A stretch of DNA of 25,413 nucleotides from Candidatus Falkowiibacteriota bacterium. Lineage in GTDB: Archaea > Iainarchaeota > Iainarchaeia > Iainarchaeales > GCA-2688035. Under the pieces are notes generated by a model, which was given only the letters and a program-made list of their open reading frames with translations, searched no databases and was not told where the DNA came from. Shown one piece after another: positions 8,101-15,830 of the stretch. The number at the start of each line of letters is the position of its first letter. Position 1 is the first letter of the stretch. Both the position numbers and the translations under genes were made by a program. The stretch is from NCBI GenBank assembly GCA_017610485.1, contig JAFCBY010000001.1:1-25413 (forward strand), read 5' to 3'.

Positions 8101-8651
8101 AGCTAATTGTTGCAATAACAGGGGCATCAGGGACAGGATACGGAATTGAATTGCTTAAGGCCCTGAAAGAGGCAAAGGTTGAAACCCACCTGATTTTGAG
8201 CGAGTGGGCTGAAAGGCTAATTGAAGAGGAAGCAGGGATAAAAGTGGAAGAAGTGAAAAAACTGGCCTCAAAGGCCTATGATTACAAGGAAATGGACGCA
8301 GCCATTTCAAGCAGCAGCTTTTTGGTCGACGGCATGATAGTATGCCCTGCAACAGTGAAAACCTGCAGCGAGATTGCAAACGCAGACTCAAGCAACCTTG
8401 TTTCAAGGGCAGCAGACAACATACTGAAGATGAGAAAAACGCTGGTTGTATGCATTAGGGAAACCCCCTTGAGCGGCCCGTGCCTGGAAAACCTTGCAAA
8501 AATAGCAAAATACGGCGGAATTGTAATGCCCCTAAGCCCTGGATTCTACCAAAAACCAAAAAGTATTAAGGATTTAGAAGCATTTATTGTTGGAAAGGCA
8601 CTGGACCTTTTTGGCATTAAAAATGAGAAATTTGAGAGGTGGGGAAAATGA
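8097..8651 (+). CDS. ubiX: UbiX/Pad1-type flavin prenyltransferase
   Basis: Joins a dimethylallyl group to FMN to make prenylated FMN, the cofactor of UbiD-type decarboxylases. The 184-residue flavoprotein shows the FMN loop ITGASGTGYG (residues 7-16), MIVCPATVKT, RETPLSGP around residue 121 and MPLSPGFYQKPKS near the end, all family hallmarks; length is normal. It overlaps mevalonate kinase by 4 nt upstream and the UbiD-type gene by 4 nt downstream, so cofactor synthase and cofactor user are translationally coupled. UbiX normally uses DMAP, which this pathway can in principle provide from its own late products. Confidence 0.95.
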   Translation: MKLIVAITGASGTGYGIELLKALKEAKVETHLILSEWAERLIEEEAGIKVEEVKKLASKAYDYKEMDAAISSSSFLVDGMIVCPATVKTCSEIANADSSNLVSRAADNILKMRKTLVVCIRETPLSGPCLENLAKIAKYGGIVMPLSPGFYQKPKSIKDLEAFIVGKALDLFGIKNEKFERWGK

Positions 8652-9943
8652 GTTTCAGAAGCCATTTGGAAGGATTGAAAGATTTAAAGACAGTAAAAAA
8701 GCCTGTTTCAAAAAAGCTTGAAGCAAGCGCTGTAATAAACGAATTGAACGACAAACCGGTTTTGTTTGAAAAGATTAGCGAAAGTGAATTCAAGGTAGCA
8801 GCAAACATTTTCCCGACAAAGCAGGCAATAGCAGACTACCTGGGCTGCAAGGTAAGCGAACTGATTCCCACCATAACAAACGCCATTGAAAACCCGACAG
8901 AGCCAGAGGTCGTTGAACAGGCAGAGTGCCAGGAAGTTGAAATGGAAGAGGTTGACCTTGACAAAATTCCAATCCTGTTCCACTGTGAGAACGACGGCGG
9001 CAACTATATCTCAAGCGGGGTTGTTGTGTCAAAGCACCCTGAACAAGGGCAGAATTTAGATTTCCACAGGTGCATGCAGATAGGCAAGGACAAAATGGTT
9101 GTAAGAATCGTCAAAAAAAGGAATTTTGACACGTTCTTGAACAAGCAGAAGGAAATGCCGATTGCGATCTGCATTGGAAACGGCGCAAACGTGCTAGTTG
9201 CGGCAGCAACAAGCGTGGAGATTGGAAGAAATGAGCTGGAGATTGCAAACACGCTCAAGCCAGTCAAAGTTGTGAAGGCAAAAACCTTCGATGCCTTGAT
9301 TCCGGCAGAATGCGAGTTTGTGCTGGAGGGAACGATTTCGTTAGAGGAACTGCATGACGAAGGCCCGTTCGTTGATTTGACAGAAACGCAGGACGTTGTA
9401 AGGCAGGAGCCGGTCTTTACTGTGAAGAAGATAACGCACAGGAAGGACGCAATATGGCAAGCGCTCTTGCCGGGAAAGCTCGAGCACAAGATTCTAATGG
9501 GAATGCCAAGAGAACCCACAATGTTCAAGAAAGTAAACGAGGCAGGCGTGAAATGCCTGGACGTGAACGTCAACCCAGGCGGATGCAGCTGGCTTCACGC
9601 AAGGATAAAGATTGACAAGAAAAATGAAGATGACGGAAAGAAGGCAATCACAGGGGGCTTTGCAGGGCACAAAAGCTGCAAGCACATCTTTGTATACGAC
9701 AAAGACATTGACATCTACAATGACGAGGAATCAGAGTGGGCACTTGCAACAAGGTTCCAAGCAGACAAAGACTTTGTCATGAAGGAAAAGGAAAAAGGAA
9801 GCAGTTTGGACCCAAGCGCAGAGCCCGGCACAAAGATGACGAGCAAGTGCGGCTTTGACTGCACCGCACCGCTTAAAACAGAGGGCAAAAGCTTTGGAAA
9901 AGCAGTTTTTCCAAAGGCGGATTTGAAAAAGTATTTGGAGTGA
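8648..9943 (+). CDS. UbiD-family decarboxylase, probable trans-anhydromevalonate 5-phosphate decarboxylase
   Basis: The 431-residue protein is UbiD-like: ENDGGNYISSGVVVSKHPE, then EMPIAICIGNGAN, the Glu-rich PAECEFVLEGTIS around residue 219, DEGPFVDLTE and LPGKLEHKILMGMPRE. UbiD enzymes use prenylated FMN and a divalent metal for reversible decarboxylation. In Aeropyrum pernix a UbiD homologue turns trans-anhydromevalonate 5-phosphate into isopentenyl phosphate. Here the gene lies among UbiX, phosphomevalonate dehydratase and isopentenyl phosphate kinase genes, which makes that the best specific function; menaquinone-type UbiD activity is less likely since no quinone genes are nearby. ATG 8648 overlaps the UbiX stop (ATGA) with GAGGTG upstream; an earlier in-frame start at 8639 is weaker. 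Confidence 0.92.
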   Translation: MSFRSHLEGLKDLKTVKKPVSKKLEASAVINELNDKPVLFEKISESEFKVAANIFPTKQAIADYLGCKVSELIPTITNAIENPTEPEVVEQAECQEVEMEEVDLDKIPILFHCENDGGNYISSGVVVSKHPEQGQNLDFHRCMQIGKDKMVVRIVKKRNFDTFLNKQKEMPIAICIGNGANVLVAAATSVEIGRNELEIANTLKPVKVVKAKTFDALIPAECEFVLEGTISLEELHDEGPFVDLTETQDVVRQEPVFTVKKITHRKDAIWQALLPGKLEHKILMGMPREPTMFKKVNEAGVKCLDVNVNPGGCSWLHARIKIDKKNEDDGKKAITGGFAGHKSCKHIFVYDKDIDIYNDEESEWALATRFQADKDFVMKEKEKGSSLDPSAEPGTKMTSKCGFDCTAPLKTEGKSFGKAVFPKADLKKYLE

Positions 9944-9947
9944 AAAA

Positions 9948-10724
9948 ATGGCTGCTAAAAAAGGCGTTGTTGCATTTGACTTTGACGGAGTTATTGGAGA
10001 CAGTGTCTTTGAATGCTTCGTGCAGTCAGTAAAAGCTTTCAATGACTTGGGCGGAAAAGAAAAACAGGACAGACGCACTGAAAGGGCTTTCAGGGAAGCA
10101 AGGCCGTTGATAACAAAGGCAGAACATTTTTTCACGGTGATGAGACTAATTCAGGAAAATCCAAAGATAAAATTTGGAAAAATGAGCCAAGCGAACTTTG
10201 ATGCGGCATTAAAGGCCGATGCAAATAATTTGGGTCAATTTTCAAAAAGATTTTATGAACGCCGAGAGGAAATGAAACAGGTTTCGAGAGCAGAATGGAT
10301 AAAGCTGCAGAAAAGCTTTCCAAAGGCAGCAAAGCTTGTTGCAGCAGCACAAAAAGGAAACCAGGTTTTTATTGCAACCACAAAAGACAAGAAATCTGTT
10401 GCTGAGCTGTTGGCAGCATATAGGATAAGAATTCCGGAATCACACATACTGGCAAAGGAATTCAGCAAAGACAAGAAAGACCAGTTGCGGGAAATTGCAA
10501 GAATTGCGGGTGTTGAGCCAAGGCAAATAGTGCTTGTTGAGGACGCAGTAAAGCAGATTAGGGACGCAAGACAGATTGGTGTCAAAGGCCTTTTGGTTAA
10601 ATGGGGCTACTCAACAAAAGGGCAGAGAAAGACCGCAAGAAAAGAGGGAGTTCCCCAAATAAGAAAGGCAGGCATTTTAGGAAGAAGCAAACTTAAAAGA
10701 ATTGCAAGGAGGGTGGGAAAATGA
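9948..10724 (+). CDS. HAD-superfamily hydrolase, substrate unknown
   Basis: A 258-residue haloacid dehalogenase-type phosphatase. Motif I is FDFDGVIGDS, with nucleophile Asp11 and Asp13. IATTKDK supplies the motif II Thr and the following Lys, and VLVEDAVKQIRDA the motif III acidic pair. A helical cap of about 110 residues sits between motifs I and II, as in subclass I enzymes such as phosphoglycolate phosphatase-like proteins. The C-terminal 40 residues are very basic. It begins 4 nt after the UbiD-type gene (GGAGTG upstream) and overlaps the phosphomevalonate dehydratase start by 4 nt, so it is expressed with the pathway. No pathway step needs it; dephosphorylation of a pathway phosphate or damage control is inference. 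Confidence 0.85.
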   Translation: MAAKKGVVAFDFDGVIGDSVFECFVQSVKAFNDLGGKEKQDRRTERAFREARPLITKAEHFFTVMRLIQENPKIKFGKMSQANFDAALKADANNLGQFSKRFYERREEMKQVSRAEWIKLQKSFPKAAKLVAAAQKGNQVFIATTKDKKSVAELLAAYRIRIPESHILAKEFSKDKKDQLREIARIAGVEPRQIVLVEDAVKQIRDARQIGVKGLLVKWGYSTKGQRKTARKEGVPQIRKAGILGRSKLKRIARRVGK

Positions 10725-11896
10725 AACTGGCACAGGAAGAGCAGGAAATGCTGGAAGGGAAACAGGGAAACTCTGCTAAGAAGAGTATGGAGATCTTGAG
10801 CGCACTGGGGGACATCTTTGGTGCGGAAAGGCTTATTGACGTGAAAAGCGTGCAGATTGCAGGCGTAAGCTACCACAACCTGCAGGAAGCCGGTTTGGAA
10901 TTTCTGGAGGAAATGGCCAAAGACGGAAAGGTAAGGGTTTTTACTACACTGAATCCGGCGGGAATGGATTTGCAGGAATGGAAAAAACTGGGAATAAGCC
11001 CGGACTTTGCAGAAAAGCAGCTGAAGGTAATTGAGGCATTTGCAAAGATGGATGTTAAGACCACTTGCACCTGCACACCCTACTTGATTGGAAACAGGCC
11101 AAACAAAGGCGACCACATTTCCTGGAGTGAAAGCAGCGCAGTCTGCTTTGCGAACTCAGTTTTGGGAGCTTATACAAACAGGGAAGGCGGGCCAAGCGCG
11201 CTGGCAGCAGCAATTACAGGAAAGACGCCAGAATTTGGCTTTCACCTGGACAAGAACAGGCAGGCGCAGGTAACAATTGAAGTAAAAGCGCCGATTGAGA
11301 CTTACACAGATTGGGGTGCCTTGGGGCACGCAATAGGCGAAAAGGTGGGGAAGAAGATTGTTCTGATAACAGGCATTGAAAAGGCAGACGAAGACTCTTT
11401 GAAGATTTTCTCGGCATCAATTGCAACCTATGCAGGTGCGGCACTTTTCCACATAGAAGGAATAACGCCGAATGAAACAGTTAAGCCAGAGGAAAAAGTT
11501 GAGATATTGGCAGAGGACCTGGCAAAATCAAAGGCCTTTTTGACAGACGGAAGCGAGGTAGACATCGTGGCAGTCGGGTGCCCACACTGCTCGCTTGCAG
11601 AGCTTGAGGCAATAGCAAAAGGCCTTGAGGGAAAGCAGGTCAAAAAAGAATTCTGGATATGTGTTGCAAGGGAAGTGAGGGACAAGGCGGCAGAAAAAGG
11701 GATTGTGGAAAAAATCGAGGCAAGCGGAGCAAAGATTGCATGCGACACCTGCATGGCGGTTGCCCCACTAAAAGGAAGGTTCAAAGGGCTTGCGACAAAC
11801 TCTGCCAAGGCCGTTTTCTACGGGAGAGGAAAGAATTCGTTTAAGACAATTTTCTGTGATTTGGACAAATGTATCGAATTGGCGGTGGGAAAATGA
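10721..11896 (+). CDS. phosphomevalonate dehydratase large subunit (AcnX type)
   Basis: With the small subunit it dehydrates mevalonate 5-phosphate to trans-anhydromevalonate 5-phosphate, the defining step of the archaeal mevalonate pathway. This 391-residue protein matches the aconitase X large-subunit pattern: QIAGVSYHNLQEAGLEFLEE, TTLNPAGMDLQEW, TTCTCTPYLIGNRP (Cys116, Cys118), a SESSAVCFANSVLGA stretch, AVGCPHCSL near residue 288 and CDTCMAVAPLKG near 341. The Cys residues in these motifs are the likely Fe-S ligands. Start and stop each overlap a neighbour by 4 nt (HAD gene, small subunit). Hydroxyproline-type AcnX dehydratases share this fold, but the context makes phosphomevalonate the expected substrate. 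Confidence 0.95.
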   Translation: MKLAQEEQEMLEGKQGNSAKKSMEILSALGDIFGAERLIDVKSVQIAGVSYHNLQEAGLEFLEEMAKDGKVRVFTTLNPAGMDLQEWKKLGISPDFAEKQLKVIEAFAKMDVKTTCTCTPYLIGNRPNKGDHISWSESSAVCFANSVLGAYTNREGGPSALAAAITGKTPEFGFHLDKNRQAQVTIEVKAPIETYTDWGALGHAIGEKVGKKIVLITGIEKADEDSLKIFSASIATYAGAALFHIEGITPNETVKPEEKVEILAEDLAKSKAFLTDGSEVDIVAVGCPHCSLAELEAIAKGLEGKQVKKEFWICVAREVRDKAAEKGIVEKIEASGAKIACDTCMAVAPLKGRFKGLATNSAKAVFYGRGKNSFKTIFCDLDKCIELAVGK

Positions 11897-12282
11897 AACT
11901 TGAAGGAAGAAAAATATGCAAAGGCGAAACAGAGGGAGAGGTCCTTGCCACAAAGGATGGAATAAGCTTCTATGGAGGAGTTGAGCCGGAAACAGGCAAA
12001 GTGGTTGAAAAAGGGCACGAATTGGAGGGGCAGAGCGTGGCAGGAAAAATCCTTGTCTTCCCAGAGGGAAAGGGAAGCACTGTAGGCAGCTATGTTCTCT
12101 ACAATTTGAAGAAAAACGGCGTGGCACCAAAAGCGATTGTGAACAAGGAATGCGAGACCATTGTGGCCGTTGGCTGCATTATCTCAGAGATTCCATGCGT
12201 TGACCACATTGATATAGAGAAGCTGAAGACAGGGGACAAGGTTTCAGTGGACGCGGAACAAGGAATTGTGGAAACAGAGTGA
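11893..12282 (+). CDS. phosphomevalonate dehydratase small subunit (AcnX swivel domain)
   Basis: A 129-residue swivelling-domain protein that completes the active site of the large subunit. The motifs ISFYGGVEPETGKVV, FPEGKGSTVGSYVLYNLK and DKVSVDAEQGIV are typical of DUF126/AcnX small subunits; the Ser/Thr-rich KGSTVGSY loop probably binds substrate. ATG 11893 overlaps the large-subunit stop (ATGA), with GGTGGG just upstream. Separate large and small genes are the archaeal arrangement, whereas some bacterial AcnX proteins are fused. Confidence 0.94.
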   Translation: MKLEGRKICKGETEGEVLATKDGISFYGGVEPETGKVVEKGHELEGQSVAGKILVFPEGKGSTVGSYVLYNLKKNGVAPKAIVNKECETIVAVGCIISEIPCVDHIDIEKLKTGDKVSVDAEQGIVETE

Positions 12283-12290
12283 ACAAAAAC

Positions 12291-13091
12291 ATGCACGACT
12301 TATACATAATTAAGTTAGGTGGCTCTGTTATCACAGAGAAAGAAGGCAACCGCTTTGAGGTTAAAAGGGAAGCCATTGCCAGGATTTCTGCAGAGGTAAA
12401 GAAAGCCCTGGATGAGAAAGAGTTTTCGCTGATTGTAGTGCACGGGGCCGGACCCTTCGGGCACACCAATGTCACCGAGTATGGGATAAACGACGGGGTG
12501 TTTGATGAAAAGCAGAAAGAAGGGTATGAGAAGACAGGGAAAGACTGCAGTTTTTTGGACTCAGTTGTTGTTGAAGAGCTTAAGAAGGCAGGGATTGAGG
12601 CAGTGTCCTTTGACCCAAACGGAATTGTGAAGCAGGACGAAAGGAAGATTGTAGAGGTTGAGACTGAAGGAGTTGAGAAGGCATTGGAGGAAGGGAAAAT
12701 CCCAGTTCTTTTTGGGCAGATGGTGCCGGACAAGAAGCTGAATTTCAGTGTTATGAGCGGGGATGCCGTGATTGGCTTTCTGGCGAAAAAGCTTAAGGCA
12801 AAGAAAGTCTTCTTGGGGACAGATGTGGCAGGAATCTTTGAAGAGGACCCGAAGAAGAACCCGGATGCAAAGAGAATTGAAGTGATTGACAAGGGGACTT
12901 TTGGAGAGATTGTGAAAAGGGTTGGAGAGGCCGGAACAGTGGATGTGACAGGCGGAATGAAGGGAAAGCTTGAGAAGATGAAGGCAATGCTGAAAGGGAC
13001 AACCGCGGTTATTTTTGATGCCAACAAGGAAGGGAATTTTTACAAGGCGCTTGTTGGGGAAAATGTTGAAGGCACAGAGATAAGGCTGTGA
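12291..13091 (+). CDS. ipk: isopentenyl phosphate kinase
   Basis: Phosphorylates isopentenyl phosphate to IPP. The amino-acid kinase fold shows IIKLGGSVITEK at residues 6-17, VHGAGPFGH with His58 (the His that distinguishes isopentenyl phosphate kinases), MSGDAVIGFLAKKL, KKVFLGTDVAGIFEEDP and VDVTGGMKGKLEKM. ATG 12291 gives 266 residues and the short N-terminus seen in family members. GTG 12279 overlaps the dehydratase stop and would add four residues; either start is possible. It follows the dehydratase genes directly, as expected for the next-to-last step. Confidence 0.95.
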   Translation: MHDLYIIKLGGSVITEKEGNRFEVKREAIARISAEVKKALDEKEFSLIVVHGAGPFGHTNVTEYGINDGVFDEKQKEGYEKTGKDCSFLDSVVVEELKKAGIEAVSFDPNGIVKQDERKIVEVETEGVEKALEEGKIPVLFGQMVPDKKLNFSVMSGDAVIGFLAKKLKAKKVFLGTDVAGIFEEDPKKNPDAKRIEVIDKGTFGEIVKRVGEAGTVDVTGGMKGKLEKMKAMLKGTTAVIFDANKEGNFYKALVGENVEGTEIRL

Positions 13092-13095
13092 GAGA

Positions 13096-13614
13096 ATGGA
13101 CAGGCAGGCCGGCGAATTGTTTGAAATTTTTGACAAGGAAGGCAATGCCCTGGGAACTGAGAAAAGAGGCATTGTACACAGGGCAGGGGTTTTGCACAAG
13201 GGTATTCACGGCTATCTGTTAGATGAAAAGGGCAGAGTGTTTATTCAGAAGCGCTCCCAGGAAAAGGAGAACGAGCCAGGGAAGTGGGATGCAAGCATTG
13301 CAGAGCATTTAAAGCCAGGGGAAAGCTTTGAGGATGCATTTAAGAGGGGTGTGAAGGAAGAGCTTGGCGTCGAGGTAAAAGAAGCGGAGAAGATTGGCGA
13401 AAGGGAAAACCTCTTTGAGAAAGGCGAGATTCACGACAGGGACTGGGTTGGCCTGTTCAAAGGAAAGATTGAAGGGGAGATAAAGCTGCAGAAGGAAGAG
13501 GTTTCCGAGGTCAAATGGATTGGAAAGGAAGAATTGCTGAAGGAAATGGACGAAACGCCCGAAAGGTTTGCCCAATGGCTTCTTGGAGACAGGAAATATG
13601 TGGAATTGCTCTAA
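13096..13614 (+). CDS. Nudix-fold protein with degenerate Nudix box
   Basis: A 172-residue protein of the IDI1/YfcD-like Nudix group: an N-terminal LFEIFDKEGNALG, HKGIHGYLLDEKGRVFIQKRS and the GKWDASIAEHLKPGE lead-in. The Nudix box (GX5EX7REUXEEXGU) is imperfect: the first Gly is Glu (AEHLKPGE) and RE is RG (KRGVKEELGV). The later EE pair is kept. The Cys that type 1 IPP isomerases carry in the TN-x-CCSHP region is absent (DASIAEH), so type 1 isomerase activity is unlikely, and a type 2 isomerase follows. It starts 4 nt after isopentenyl phosphate kinase. It may hydrolyse or sense a pathway diphosphate or be inactive; the sequence does not say. Confidence 0.85.
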   Translation: MDRQAGELFEIFDKEGNALGTEKRGIVHRAGVLHKGIHGYLLDEKGRVFIQKRSQEKENEPGKWDASIAEHLKPGESFEDAFKRGVKEELGVEVKEAEKIGERENLFEKGEIHDRDWVGLFKGKIEGEIKLQKEEVSEVKWIGKEELLKEMDETPERFAQWLLGDRKYVELL

Positions 13615-13620
13615 TTGGGC

Positions 13621-13630
13621 TTTTTAAAAA
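13621..13630 (+). promoter_or_regulatory. TATA box before the type 2 isomerase
   Basis: TTTTTAAAAA, centred about 35 nt before ATG 13661, could place a start near 13652. This suggests the isomerase can be transcribed separately from the upstream block, from which it is separated by a 46-nt gap. Confidence 0.4.
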
Positions 13631-13660
13631 CGTTTTTGAACAAATTTAATGTGATTTGGC

Positions 13661-14683
13661 ATGGGAAAGACGCAAAGCAGAAAGGCAGAACACCTTAAGA
13701 TAGCTGTTGAAGAAGACGTCCAGTTCAGGGAAAAGAGGACAGGCCTAGAGAGAGTTGCGTTTAAGGGAGTTGAGCTAGAGTACAAGGCACTGCCAGAAAT
13801 GGACAAGAAGGAAATAAAGCTTGAGACAGAGTTCCTGGGCAAGAATTTTAAGCTGCCGCTGATGGTTGAGGCAATCACAGGCGGAACAGAGGAAGCAAAG
13901 AAGATAAACAAGGACATTGCAAAGGCCTGCCAAGAAACAGGAATTGGAATGGGGCTAGGCAGCCAAAGGGCAATGATTGAGGATGCAGGTTTGAAGGACA
14001 CTTATTTTGTGAGGGATGTGGCTCCAGACATTTTCCTTGCAGGGAATATTGGAGTAACCGAGCTTGGAAAGTATTCGGCCAAAGAGATTGGAAAAGCCTT
14101 GGATGACGTAGGGGCAGACGCGGTTGCTGTCCACATCAATGCCGCGCAGGCGGCAATGCAGCCAGAGGGAGAAACAGATTTTAAGGGAAGAATTGAAGAG
14201 ATTGAAAAGCTTGCAAAGACCCTGAAGAAGCCTGTTTATGTGAAAGAAGTAGGGCACGGAATTGGTTTGGAGACTGCAAAGGCCCTGGCAAAGACAGGGG
14301 TGAAGGCCATTGACGTTGCAGGGGCAGGTGGAACAAGCTGGACTGCGCTTGACTCCAAGAGAGGGAGCAAGGAAATGGGCGAAACTTTCTGGGATTTTGG
14401 CATTGGGACTGCGGAAAGCATTGTCCAAACCAGGAAAGGCTTCAAGGGAAAGATTATTGCATCAGGCGGAATAAGGACAGGCCTGGACTGTGCAAAGGGG
14501 ATTGCGCTAGGAGCAGACCTGTGCGGGCTTGCCCTGCCTGTTCTTAAGGCGCAGCAGAGTGAAGGCAGCCAGGGCGTTAAGAAACTGATTGAAAAGCTGG
14601 CTGAAGAGCTAAGTATTGCCATGTTCCTCGCAGGGGCAAAGGACTTAAAAGGCCTTAAGGGCAAAGCCACTGTAAAAAGTTAG
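13661..14683 (+). CDS. fni: type 2 isopentenyl-diphosphate delta-isomerase
   Basis: Interconverts IPP and DMAPP with reduced FMN. The 340-residue TIM-barrel protein shows RKAEHLKIAV at the N-terminus, PLMVEAITGGT, GMGLGSQRA, VHINAAQAAMQPEGE (canonical HLNxxQ...QPEGD), DVAGAGGTSWTALDSKRG and the phosphate-binding ASGGIRTGLDCAKGIALGAD. It ends the plus-strand isoprenoid block. Its stop (14681-14683) overlaps the stop of the convergent dtdA gene. It makes a type 1 isomerase unnecessary and supports reading the upstream Nudix protein as something else. Confidence 0.96.
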   Translation: MGKTQSRKAEHLKIAVEEDVQFREKRTGLERVAFKGVELEYKALPEMDKKEIKLETEFLGKNFKLPLMVEAITGGTEEAKKINKDIAKACQETGIGMGLGSQRAMIEDAGLKDTYFVRDVAPDIFLAGNIGVTELGKYSAKEIGKALDDVGADAVAVHINAAQAAMQPEGETDFKGRIEEIEKLAKTLKKPVYVKEVGHGIGLETAKALAKTGVKAIDVAGAGGTSWTALDSKRGSKEMGETFWDFGIGTAESIVQTRKGFKGKIIASGGIRTGLDCAKGIALGADLCGLALPVLKAQQSEGSQGVKKLIEKLAEELSIAMFLAGAKDLKGLKGKATVKS

Positions 14684-15447
14684 TGCAAGAGCTTTCTTGC
14701 GCGAAGGACAGGCAGGTCCTGGGATTCGAGTAACTCTTTAATTCTGGGTTTTTCTTTTCCGAGGCCTTTCCAGTCAAGGATGATTGCTTCCGGCTTGGGA
14801 AGCGTGGCCTGTAGGGCTTTCCCAAGCATCTCACTGTCAAAATGGGAGAGAGCATAGCCTGGGCAGATGTGACCAAGAGCCCACGCAGTTTTTAGGACAA
14901 GGCGCGTGAATTCGGGACAGTAGTGGCCTCCACCCAAGGCAATTGCTGATTTGTAATTGCCCTTGGTTGAAGTGTTGGAGATTACGACATCTGCAACTGC
15001 CTTTGCCGCTTGCTTGTCCTTCCACTGCTTCTCTGAGCTGCCGAGCTCGATGAAGGCAACAGGCTTTGAGCTGTGAGGCCCATGATGGCTAGCTTCCAAA
15101 CAGATTTCGTACTCTAAGCCAAGTTCCTCTTTCTTTTTTTGCAATCCCAAAAGGTAATTTTTTAAAAGAAAGGAATTTGTTGGAACCAATTCACGGTCCT
15201 TGCCGCCAAGCTCTGCCTTTGACCAATTGTCGATGCAGTGGGTTGAGGGTGTTGGCTTGCCAGAGGTAGAGGTATGGGATGAGACAAAGACAATCGAGGG
15301 TTCAGGGAAAGAGTCAATACCTGTTGCAAAGCACATGTGCTCCTCTATGAAGTGGAGTTTTAAGTGTTCTGGAAGAATACCTTGAAGAAAGGAGGCGATG
15401 TGCATTCCTGCAATGTTCTGCTTTGAGGCAATTACTGCAAACTGCAT
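14680..15447 (-). CDS. dtdA: D-aminoacyl-tRNA deacylase, archaeal DtdA/DTD2 type
   Basis: Removes D-amino acids from mischarged tRNA, protecting translation; archaeal and plant DTD2 enzymes are also reported to act on aldehyde-modified D-aminoacyl-tRNAs. The 255-residue sequence carries SSHTSTSGKPTPSTHCIDNW, EASHHGPHSSKPVAFIELGS, ALGGGHYCPEFTRLVL and GHICPGYALSHFD; these His-rich motifs are characteristic of this zinc-dependent family. ATG at 15447 has a TATA box (TAAATAAAAC, plus-strand 15470-15479) about 26 nt upstream and no Shine-Dalgarno, so the transcript is probably leaderless. It converges on the isomerase with a 4-nt stop overlap. Confidence 0.93.
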   Translation of the reverse strand: MQFAVIASKQNIAGMHIASFLQGILPEHLKLHFIEEHMCFATGIDSFPEPSIVFVSSHTSTSGKPTPSTHCIDNWSKAELGGKDRELVPTNSFLLKNYLLGLQKKKEELGLEYEICLEASHHGPHSSKPVAFIELGSSEKQWKDKQAAKAVADVVISNTSTKGNYKSAIALGGGHYCPEFTRLVLKTAWALGHICPGYALSHFDSEMLGKALQATLPKPEAIILDWKGLGKEKPRIKELLESQDLPVLRARKLLH

Positions 15448-15500
15448 TCAGAAGAATAGCAAGAACGTCTAAATAAAACCCATTGTTGAAAGCGATTGAC

Positions 15501-15824
15501 TTAGGATTCTATTACTAGCTTGTTTTTTCCTTCTGGATGGATGTAGACCTCTTTTCCCTCTTCCAGTTTGAGGAAGCTTGCAATTTTTTTGGGAACCCTT
15601 ACAATCAGGCTGTTGCCGCTATAGCCAATTTTTCCTTTCTGGCCAACACCCCACAAGCCAAGTTTTTTTGCCTTTTGGTCAATTTTGTCCGAGGCCTCTT
15701 CCGTAAAGAAAACCTCTTTGCATTTTGGACAGACGTCTGCCTCAAATTCCCCTAAGAGGACACTTGCAAACGAGTAGGGCTCTTTTCCTTTCTTCATCTT
15801 CTCATTGCATATTGGGCATTCCAT
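15501..15824 (-). CDS. zinc-ribbon/AbrB-type antitoxin-like protein
   Basis: A 107-residue protein in two parts. Residues 1-40 form a zinc ribbon of the YgiT type (Cys3/Cys6 in MECPICNEKM, Cys32/Cys35 in VCPKCKEVFF). Residues about 65-107 (KGKIGYSGNSLIVRVPKKI, then KLEEGKEVYIHPEG) match a swapped-hairpin AbrB/SpoVT DNA-binding domain. Such proteins are usually antitoxins and autorepressors. Its AGGTGA ribosome binding site (15831-15836) overlaps the stop of the upstream DUF4258-like gene, so the two are translated together with the putative toxin first. The antitoxin role is inferred from domain type and pairing. Confidence 0.8.
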   Translation of the reverse strand: MECPICNEKMKKGKEPYSFASVLLGEFEADVCPKCKEVFFTEEASDKIDQKAKKLGLWGVGQKGKIGYSGNSLIVRVPKKIASFLKLEEGKEVYIHPEGKNKLVIES

Positions 15825-15830
15825 TCCAAA

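Noticed and set aside
12179..13027. Minus-strand open frame of 282 codons opposite isopentenyl phosphate kinase
   Set aside because: The plus-strand kinase is unambiguous and the minus-strand translation is Ser/Phe/Pro-rich with no recognisable motif, a typical shadow.
13096..13614. Type 1 IPP isomerase
   Set aside because: The catalytic Cys is absent and the Nudix box is altered, and a full type 2 isomerase lies directly downstream.
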